DNA of 15,444 bases from Treponema sp. GTDB taxonomy: Bacteria; Spirochaetota; Spirochaetia; Treponematales; Breznakiellaceae. Location of the stretch: positions 1 to 15,444 of the forward strand of contig JAISJS010000332.1 of NCBI GenBank assembly GCA_031261385.1, written 5' to 3'. The notes beneath the pieces were generated by a model, which saw nothing but the letters and a program-made list of their open reading frames with translations, was not told the origin of the DNA and ran no database searches. The translations under genes were made by a program, and so were the position numbers. Shown piece after piece: positions 1 to 5,286 of this stretch. How positions within the stretch are numbered: position 1 is the first letter of the stretch; every line of letters starts with the position of its first letter.

Positions 1-1
1 C

Positions 2-145
2 GGAAAGCCGGATCTGGAGCTCTCCGGAACTGCTCAGTCGGCGTTGGAAAAGAGCGGGGCAAACCGGGTACATATTTCCCTGAGTCATGAAAAGGACAGC
101 GCCATCGCTATGGTTGTATTGGAAGCACTGGAGGAGGGAAGGTAA
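2..145 (+). CDS. acpS: Holo-[acyl-carrier-protein] synthase, C-terminal 47 residues (5' end outside window)
   Basis: AcpS transfers the 4'-phosphopantetheine arm of CoA onto a serine of apo acyl carrier protein, activating it for fatty-acid synthesis in the cytoplasm. Only the C-terminus is visible. The second frame from base 2 stays open for 47 codons to TAA at 143-145. It shows two landmarks of the family in the right order: GKPDLEL near the start, followed about 25 residues later by VHISLSHEKDSAIAMVVLE, which matches the conserved SLSH...A.A.V.. strand near the end of AcpS proteins. The end of the protein is therefore natural. The DUF2225 coding frame begins almost directly after the stop, so these genes probably share a transcript. 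Confidence rests on the two short motifs and their spacing. Confidence 0.85.
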   Translation, partial: GKPDLELSGTAQSALEKSGANRVHISLSHEKDSAIAMVVLEALEEGR

Positions 146-165
146 AGGCCAGAGATGATCGGGAG

Positions 166-1005
166 TTAAAAGTATCCTTCCTCTCAAAAAAAGAATATGT
201 CTGTCCGGTTTGTGAAACATCATTTCACCGGGAAGAACTGCTGTCCGGAGGGGGCAGGCTCATCGCCGGCGCCCTTACCGATGAGCTCCACAGGCTCTAT
301 GAGCCTTCGGCAAAATACGGCGAAGTATTTCCGCTGGCATATCAGGCGGTGGTATGCCCGGAATGCTGGTTTGCCTCGATGGAGGGTGATTTTTCTGCAT
401 TACCCGGGAAAAACAGGGAGCAGGCTTTGCGGGACCGGGAAAGCCGTATTGCCGATACCGAACTGATTTTTCCCGGTATTGATTTTCATGAACCCAGGAA
501 CCTTATTGAAGGCGCCGCTTCCCAGTATCTGGCATTGCGCTGTTATGATTTTTTCACCAAAGAAACTTCACCCACCATTAAACAGGGGCTTGCCGCCCTG
601 CGCGCCGCCTGGCTGCTGGATGAAATGGACAAGAAAACTCCCGGTCAGCATTATGACTGGCTTGCGGTTCTTTTCCGGAGAAAGGCCCAGTTTCTTTACA
701 ATGAGGCCATTGCACGGGAGCAGAACGGCCGGGAAACCCTTTCGGGGATGAAGACATTCGGCCCCGATACCGATAAAAACTATTCCTACGAAGGCGTCCT
801 TTACCTTTGCGCCTACCTCCGTTATAAATTCGGCCCCGCAGGGGATCCTTCCCAGCGCAAAGAATCTCTTGAAGACGCCCGGCGGACTATCGCAAAGATC
901 TTCGGTATGGGAAAATCTTCCAAAGACAAACCGGGCCCCCTGCTTGAACACGCCCGGGAAATTTACGACGCCATCAATAAAGAACTGAATGAGAGCGACG
1001 AGTAA
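166..1005 (+). CDS. DUF2225 family protein with N-terminal zinc ribbon; 5' end uncertain or frame-disrupted
   Basis: This is a conserved protein of the DUF2225 family, common in spirochetes and Firmicutes, with no established function. The coding frame contains a four-cysteine zinc ribbon: CPVC at about 202-213 and CPEC at about 355-366. Next come the GRLIAGALTDELHRLYEPSAKYGEVFP block and a helical, TPR-like C-terminal part ending at TAA 1003-1005. The only standard in-frame start is GTG 349, but it would remove the first CxxC and the best-conserved block, so it is unlikely. Upstream to the stop at 88-90 the frame has no ATG, GTG or TTG. An ATG at 155 lies one frame away and hits TAA at 167. 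One extra base in the G-run at 161-163 would join it to this frame (M-I-G-E-L-K-V-S-F...). The start given is only where the frame plausibly becomes coding. It lies 15 bases upstream of truA in a likely acpS-DUF2225-truA operon. Confidence 0.75.
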   Translation, partial: LKVSFLSKKEYVCPVCETSFHREELLSGGGRLIAGALTDELHRLYEPSAKYGEVFPLAYQAVVCPECWFASMEGDFSALPGKNREQALRDRESRIADTELIFPGIDFHEPRNLIEGAASQYLALRCYDFFTKETSPTIKQGLAALRAAWLLDEMDKKTPGQHYDWLAVLFRRKAQFLYNEAIAREQNGRETLSGMKTFGPDTDKNYSYEGVLYLCAYLRYKFGPAGDPSQRKESLEDARRTIAKIFGMGKSSKDKPGPLLEHAREIYDAINKELNESDE

Positions 1006-1020
1006 GGTACGGATTGGCGT

Positions 1021-1788
1021 ATGTGCAGTACCCGCAATATCCGTTTGTTGATTAGCTACGACGGGACTGATTTCTCCGGATGGCAGATCCAAAAGCAGAA
1101 CGGCAAAAAAATCCGCACGGTGCAGGGCGCTATAGAAGATGCGCTGGAAAAGATCCACGGGGAAACAGTGCACCTTACCGGGTCGGGCCGTACCGATGCG
1201 GGCGTCCATGCGGCAGGGCAGGTGGCAAACTTTTATACCGGGATAAAAAGCATGGCGGCAGAACGTTTTGTCCCTGCGCTCAACAGCCTCCTGCCGCAGG
1301 ATGTCCGAATCCTTGCCGCCGCCGTTGCCAGGCCGGATTTTCATGCACGTTTTGACGCCAGGATGCGGACCTACCGTTATCAATTCATCTGCGGGCGGCC
1401 CTCCCTTCCCCAGGAGAGCCGCTATTGCCTGCAGCTTTGGCGGCATCCCAATATCATGGCGCTTAACGATTACTGCCGCGAACTTTTGGGGGAGCTTGAT
1501 TGTTCCGTCTTTGCAAGCCCGCATGATACAAGCAAATCACGAAGCCGCTACATTTCCCAGGCCCATTTTTTTATTCAGGGTGATATGCTGATTTTTGAAA
1601 TTAAAGCTAACGCCTTCCTCTGGAAAATGGTCCGCTCCATTGCGGGCACTCTTTTACAGTATGAAGAAAAAGGAATGACCACTGCCGAATTTAAAGCGCT
1701 CATCGCGTCAGGCGACCGGAGCCTTGCAGGTCCGACCCTGCCGCCCAAAGGCCTTTTTTTGTGGAAGATCGATTACTATAGGGAATAG
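1021..1788 (+). CDS. truA: tRNA pseudouridine(38-40) synthase TruA
   Basis: TruA isomerises uridines 38, 39 and 40 in the anticodon arm of many tRNAs to pseudouridine. The 255-residue product has normal family length. It opens with the first-domain strand IRLLISYDGTDFSGWQ (residues 7-22). It carries the catalytic motif GSGRTDAGVHA at residues 54-64, with D59 as the expected nucleophilic aspartate. Later conserved elements are present: MRTYRYQF (115-122), the FLWKMVRSIAGTLL block near residue 200, and a C-terminal APPKGL-like stretch seen here as TLPPKGLFL. The ATG at 1021 follows the DUF2225 stop by 15 bases with only a weak AAGG upstream, so translation may depend on the upstream gene. The gene converges on the methyltransferase gene with just 27 bases between stops and no clear terminator. 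Confidence 0.95.
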   Translation: MCSTRNIRLLISYDGTDFSGWQIQKQNGKKIRTVQGAIEDALEKIHGETVHLTGSGRTDAGVHAAGQVANFYTGIKSMAAERFVPALNSLLPQDVRILAAAVARPDFHARFDARMRTYRYQFICGRPSLPQESRYCLQLWRHPNIMALNDYCRELLGELDCSVFASPHDTSKSRSRYISQAHFFIQGDMLIFEIKANAFLWKMVRSIAGTLLQYEEKGMTTAEFKALIASGDRSLAGPTLPPKGLFLWKIDYYRE

Positions 1789-1815
1789 AGAAAATATCAA
1801 ATTAAGAATTGCGTC

Positions 1816-2652
1816 TTATTCACGGTTCAATATTCTTCCTTCTTTTCTCACCCGTGCCACGTACATTGGCCCCATGCCGCAGATATCCGGTAGAATAATC
1901 CTGCCGAATTCGGTTTTTTCGCCATCGGTAAAATCAGGTTCATCCAAAATAACGTTATCGCCGTATTTTTCAAAGAGCCGTTTAACCACTCCGTCGTTTT
2001 CGATATCAGAAATTGCACAGGTTGAATACACCAGGGAGCCGCCCGATGCAAGCAATAAAAATGCCGATGAAAGAAGGGCCCACTGGCGGCGGGCAAGGAA
2101 GCGGGGGCGGGCAGGCCGCCATTCGGAAAGCGCCCTGTCGTCCTTGAGGACATGGGCTTCACTGGAACAGGGCGCATCAAGGAGGATTGCACAAAAGCGG
2201 CCGTGTTCACTCAGGCGGCTTCCCTGAGCTGCGGCGTCAAAACCGGAAACGGTTACCTGCCGCCGTTTATCGCCGTCAAGGTGTTTATCGAGAACAGTGG
2301 AAAGCCTGCGCCGCCTTTCGGCGGAAAGTTCGTTTGAAAGGAGGGTTATTCCCGGTTCCATGCGGCCTGCAATAACAAGACTTTTCCCGCCGGGCGCGGC
2401 GCAGGCGTCAAGAATGACTTTTTCTGAATTGTATTTTTCATCGCGGAATGATGGGATACGAAGGCTTTTAGCCGCTAAAACAGAGGCATAATCCATCATA
2501 TAGGGAATGGCAAGCCCCCCGGAAAACGGCGTTTTTTCGGTATCCGCAAGCATTGCGGCGCGCAGTCCTGCCCACCGGTCTCCCCAGAGTCCCCGATAAT
2601 AGGCTTCAAATTCGGGATTTTGAACAGGTTCTTTCGGTAAGGCGGTTTTCAA
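1816..2652 (-). CDS. RsmB/NOP2/Sun-type RNA (cytosine-5) methyltransferase
   Basis: This is a SAM-dependent enzyme that methylates C5 of a cytosine in rRNA or tRNA; the exact target cannot be read from sequence. The 278-residue product shows the SAM-binding motif I DACAAPGGKS (82-91). Motif IV, LLDAPCSSEAHVL, holds C162, and motif VI, VYSTCAISDIEND, holds C212. These are the two cysteines used by this family, one for covalent catalysis and one for release. The N-terminal extension is short, with no NusB or PUA domain, so it resembles the small bacterial homologues near RsmF/YebU. The start is TTG at 2652, one base after the stop of the upstream regulator gene and without a Shine-Dalgarno sequence. 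Reinitiation after that gene is likely. It is oriented toward truA, with very short spacing. Confidence 0.88.
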   Translation of the reverse strand: MKTALPKEPVQNPEFEAYYRGLWGDRWAGLRAAMLADTEKTPFSGGLAIPYMMDYASVLAAKSLRIPSFRDEKYNSEKVILDACAAPGGKSLVIAGRMEPGITLLSNELSAERRRRLSTVLDKHLDGDKRRQVTVSGFDAAAQGSRLSEHGRFCAILLDAPCSSEAHVLKDDRALSEWRPARPRFLARRQWALLSSAFLLLASGGSLVYSTCAISDIENDGVVKRLFEKYGDNVILDEPDFTDGEKTEFGRIILPDICGMGPMYVARVRKEGRILNRE

Positions 2653-2653
2653 A

Positions 2654-3013
2654 TTACTTTTTTTTGGCCAGAGCTTTCATTTTTTTAAGGGTTTCACCGG
2701 AGAGAAGGTGCTCCATTTTGCAGGCGTCTTTTTCGGCAGTTTCGGGGCTTACCCCCACAACATTTTTCAGAAAAGTGGTGAGAAAACTGTGACGATCCCG
2801 AATTTCCGATGCCTGGATCTTGCCTTTTGCGGTAAGGCTGACGGTACGGTAGCGCTCATGCTCCAGAAGTCCCTGCTCCTCAAGGGTTTTGAGGGCGGTG
2901 AGGACCGATGGCTTGCTGACCGCAAGCCGGGATGCTATATCCGTTACCCGTACCTCTCCGTCATCGGAGAGAAAACTCACCATTTCCAGATAGTCTTCCA
3001 GCGACTGCGTCAT
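2654..3013 (-). CDS. DtxR/MntR-family metal-dependent transcriptional regulator (short form)
   Basis: This is a predicted DNA-binding repressor or activator of the DtxR/MntR family, which senses Fe2+ or Mn2+. From the ATG at 3013 it is 119 residues: MTQSLEDYLEMVSFL is the classical first helix, VRVTDIASRLAVSKPSVLTALKTLEEQGLL is the winged helix-turn-helix, and HSFLTTFLKNVVGVSPETAEKDACKMEHLLS is the dimerisation and metal-binding helix pair. There is no C-terminal SH3-like domain, as in MntR. The frame is open further upstream, but those codons match nothing in the family. The ATG at 3013 also lies exactly 6 bases past a -10 box, consistent with a leaderless transcript. Divergent transcription from the antiporter gene, with overlapping promoters, makes that gene the first candidate target besides its own. 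Which metal it binds is unknown. Confidence 0.88.
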   Translation of the reverse strand: MTQSLEDYLEMVSFLSDDGEVRVTDIASRLAVSKPSVLTALKTLEEQGLLEHERYRTVSLTAKGKIQASEIRDRHSFLTTFLKNVVGVSPETAEKDACKMEHLLSGETLKKMKALAKKK

Positions 3014-3019
3014 AAAATA

Positions 3020-3048
3020 AATATACATCTTTGCTGACAAAAATTCAA
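3020..3048 (-). promoter_or_regulatory. Predicted sigma70 promoter of the DtxR-type regulator (leaderless geometry)
   Basis: Read on the minus strand, the -35 box TTGAAT (3048-3043) and -10 box TATATT (3025-3020) are separated by 17 bases. Six bases (TATTTT) lie between the -10 box and the ATG at 3013, so the expected +1 is the A of the start codon. No Shine-Dalgarno sequence is present. The boxes overlap those of the divergent antiporter promoter. Confidence 0.5.
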
Positions 3049-3062
3049 TAATGGGGTAAAAT
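3034..3062 (+). promoter_or_regulatory. Predicted sigma70 promoter of the cNMP-antiporter gene (near-leaderless)
   Basis: The -35 box CTGACA (3034-3039) and -10 box TAAAAT (3057-3062) are 17 bases apart, each matching consensus at five of six positions. Only 8 bases separate the -10 box from the ATG at 3071, and those bases contain no Shine-Dalgarno sequence. The -35 boxes of this promoter and the divergent regulator promoter interleave at 3034-3048, so one bound protein could affect both. Confidence 0.5.
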
Positions 3063-3070
3063 AATAAACC

Positions 3071-5026
3071 ATGGAAACGACAGAAGCAAAGGTTATAACG
3101 CGGGATTACATCAAAGGATTTTTCCAGTTTGATGATTCCAGAGAGGATCAGGCGATTCTGGACACTATCATGCAATCCCTCTCGCTTAAGGAATTTCCCA
3201 ACAATGCGATTATCTGCAGGGCAGGGGAAGAAGCGGACGCCATGTATTTTCTTGAGGCGGGGGCCTGTAATGTGCTTGACAGCGAAAAGGATGTCATCAA
3301 CGAACTGAAGTCCGGCACGTACTTTGGCGAATATGCCGCCCTGGTCGGAGAAAAACGCATGGCGGACATTCAGGCCAAGGGCTCTGTTTCCGTATACCGC
3401 CTTGATAAAGAAACGCTGCTGGATCTTACAAGAAATAACCCGAAAATCTACAGCCTGTTTTTAAAGAATGTTTACGGTCAGGCAACCGAACGGTACAAGC
3501 AGCTTCGTTTTGCCCTTGATTCACGGCGCGGCGTCAACAATCCGGGAAGGACAAAAAAAGCAAAACTGCCTGCGCTGATATTAAATTACGGCATTGTGCT
3601 TTTGATCTTTATCGCAGCGGCAGTTTTTGTGCCGCCCCTTGATAAACTTACTCCCCTGTGGCTCTGTGCGCCGATTGTATTCCTAGTTGCGTACATTATT
3701 ATCACCCGGCGCACCCTGGAGGCCCTGATCCTTGCCGCCATGTTCACGATGGTTATGACTGCCAGGATGAATTTTGTCGGGGCATTTATTGAACAGATAG
3801 TCGGGACCATAAGCGATGTTTCAACACTGGAGATTCTGCTCCTTATTGCATTTATGGGATCCCTGATCCGGCTGTTTACCGCATCGGGCAGTATCAATGC
3901 CCTGCGCAGTGTGGCGGAAACCAAACTCAAGTCGGGGAAGGCGACGCTGCTCACTTCGTTCTTTTGCATGTTTATCGTTTCGATTGATGATTACCTTGGG
4001 GTGCTTATCGGAAGTTCGTGTTTCATGCCGCTTGCCGATCAAAAACGGATTCCCCGCGAAAAATCGGCAATGGTGATGGGCATGGGGCCGACCGCCATCT
4101 GCCTCCTGAATCCGATTTCACTCTGGGGCATCTACCTTACCGGCCTTATCGTTATGAGCGGCGGAAAACCGGGCGTTTTTATCGCTGCGCTGCCCTTTAA
4201 TTTTTCGGCAATTTTAGTGATTCTGTTTGTTTTTCTGCTTGCCCTGGGGAAGGCGCCGCTTGTGGGATTGGCAAAAAAAGGAGTGGAACGGGTTGCAGAC
4301 GGCGGCCCGCTTGCCCCTCCGGGCAGCGATGACGGGGCAAAAGCCGATAACACCAACCGCGGCAAAATTATAAACCTGATACTGCCCATCGCCGTTCTTA
4401 TCGCAGCGTCTATTATCTCCGGCACTCTTGTCGATTCCATAAAAGCAGGGGCCTTTACGTTTTCCGTGAATGTACTGTACGGCATACTGGTTACTTTTTT
4501 GTTCACTTTTGTGCTGTACTGCTTTGAGCGGTACATGACGCCGGAACAATTTATCGATCACATTGTATTCGGTATAGAAAGTATGCTTGCCCCTATTGTA
4601 ATGCTTATCGTCGTAAACTGTTTTTCAAGCAGCCTTGAGGTAATCGGTTTTTCCGGATGGCTCAACGTAACCGTTCAGAGTGCTTTGGGCGGACAGGCAT
4701 GGCTCCTGCCTGCCATTATTTTTGTGCTGTTTACGATAATCGGTATGCTTTTTGGATCGTCCTGGGCGATGTTCCCCATCGGCATTCCGCTGGCCCTCAA
4801 GCTGGCCGAATCCTCAGGGGGCAATGCCGGTCTTTTTATTGCCGCCATCTGCGCCGCCGGTCTTTCCGGGGACGGACTTTCCATGTACAACGGTGATATG
4901 TTCTTTTTTGCCTCCTGCCTCGGCATCAAACCGTCCGCGTATTACAGCACCAAGCTGCCCTATGTAGTAACCATAGCAATCTGCGCATTTGCCGGTTTTC
5001 TGCTTTGCGGGTTGTTGATACGGTAA
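3071..5026 (+). CDS. Cyclic-nucleotide-binding domain fused to NhaC-type Na+/H+ antiporter
   Basis: This is a 651-residue inner-membrane transporter with a cytoplasmic sensor at its N-terminus. Residues about 25-145 form a CAP/CRP-type cNMP-binding domain. The phosphate-binding cassette reads YFGEYAALVGEKRMADI (84-100), keeping the glycine, glutamate (E87) and arginine (R96) needed to hold a cyclic nucleotide. From about residue 165 the protein is highly hydrophobic with many membrane helices, and it matches the NhaC-like Na_H_antiporter family: SIDDYLGVLIGSSCFMPLAD (304-323, acidic pair at 306-307), IPREKSAMV, LNPISLWG, GSSWAMFPIGIP and AAICAAGLSGDGLSMYNGD. A hydrophilic loop at about 405-440 splits the transporter. 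The expected role is exchange of Na+ for H+, gated by a second messenger; transported ions and ligand are inference. The start has no Shine-Dalgarno sequence but lies 8 bases after a good -10 box. It converges with the helicase gene. Confidence 0.85.
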   Translation: METTEAKVITRDYIKGFFQFDDSREDQAILDTIMQSLSLKEFPNNAIICRAGEEADAMYFLEAGACNVLDSEKDVINELKSGTYFGEYAALVGEKRMADIQAKGSVSVYRLDKETLLDLTRNNPKIYSLFLKNVYGQATERYKQLRFALDSRRGVNNPGRTKKAKLPALILNYGIVLLIFIAAAVFVPPLDKLTPLWLCAPIVFLVAYIIITRRTLEALILAAMFTMVMTARMNFVGAFIEQIVGTISDVSTLEILLLIAFMGSLIRLFTASGSINALRSVAETKLKSGKATLLTSFFCMFIVSIDDYLGVLIGSSCFMPLADQKRIPREKSAMVMGMGPTAICLLNPISLWGIYLTGLIVMSGGKPGVFIAALPFNFSAILVILFVFLLALGKAPLVGLAKKGVERVADGGPLAPPGSDDGAKADNTNRGKIINLILPIAVLIAASIISGTLVDSIKAGAFTFSVNVLYGILVTFLFTFVLYCFERYMTPEQFIDHIVFGIESMLAPIVMLIVVNCFSSSLEVIGFSGWLNVTVQSALGGQAWLLPAIIFVLFTIIGMLFGSSWAMFPIGIPLALKLAESSGGNAGLFIAAICAAGLSGDGLSMYNGDMFFFASCLGIKPSAYYSTKLPYVVTIAICAFAGFLLCGLLIR

Positions 5027-5077
5027 TAAGGAAATCTAGAAGGGTCTGTGATAGTCAAATGACATAATAAGAAAAAT

Positions 5078-5226
5078 GAAGAGAAACCGCAGAGAACACG
5101 GAGTAGGCGCAGAGGACGCGGAGAATGCCAAATAAACTTCAAAGTCTCTTGTCTTCTCTACTCCGCGTTCTCCGCGTTTGCACGCTTTCGCGTGCACCCC
5201 TCTGCGTTCTCTGCGGTTCTGTCTTC
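5078..5226. repeat. Intergenic inverted repeat, ACCGCAGAGAAC-type arms
   Basis: The region between the convergent antiporter and helicase genes (5027-5286) is mostly this structure. The left arm (5078-5128) and the reverse complement of the right arm (5151-5226) both begin GAAGA, followed within a few bases by AACCGCAGAGAAC, and continue as imperfect 9-10 base units such as GCAGAGGAC and GCGGAGAAC. The right arm is longer because a small hairpin is inserted in it. A transcript from either side could fold here, so it may terminate or protect both converging mRNAs. The outer AACCGC ends link it to the repeats at 10569-10665 and 13469-13560. Bases 5027-5077 and 5227-5253 hold nothing I recognise. 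Confidence 0.8.
5179..5196. repeat. Perfect hairpin nested in the right arm of the inverted repeat
   Basis: TGCACGC and GCGTGCA form a perfect 7-base stem around a TTTC loop. It interrupts the 9-10 base repeat units of the right arm and has no counterpart in the left arm, so it looks like a separate insertion or a locally formed palindrome. Confidence 0.75.
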
Positions 5227-5253
5227 TGTTTATTACACTACACTAGCGGCTGC

Positions 5254-5270
5254 CTTTCTTTTGCGGTTAG
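5254..5270 (-). repeat. Isolated half-copy of the AACCGC repeat
   Basis: On the minus strand this reads CTAACCGCAAAAGAAAG. It resembles the outer end of the repeat family without a matching partner arm nearby. It lies just past the helicase stop, in the 3' region of that transcript. Confidence 0.5.
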
Positions 5271-5286
5271 AATTTTTCTTGATTTT

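Noticed and set aside
568..1524. Long minus-strand open frame of 318 codons opposite DUF2225 and truA
   Set aside because: It lies fully antisense to two well-supported genes, has no recognisable motif and no ribosome site, and is explained by the codon bias of the genes on the other strand.
3014..3175. N-terminal extension of the DtxR-type regulator to 3175
   Set aside because: It runs through the divergent promoter region and into the antiporter coding sequence. The extra residues match nothing in the family, and the ATG at 3013 begins the conserved first helix.
5078..5226. CRISPR-like array
   Set aside because: The 9-10 base units are far too short and variable, have no spacers of constant length, and are arranged as inverted arms; no cas genes are present.
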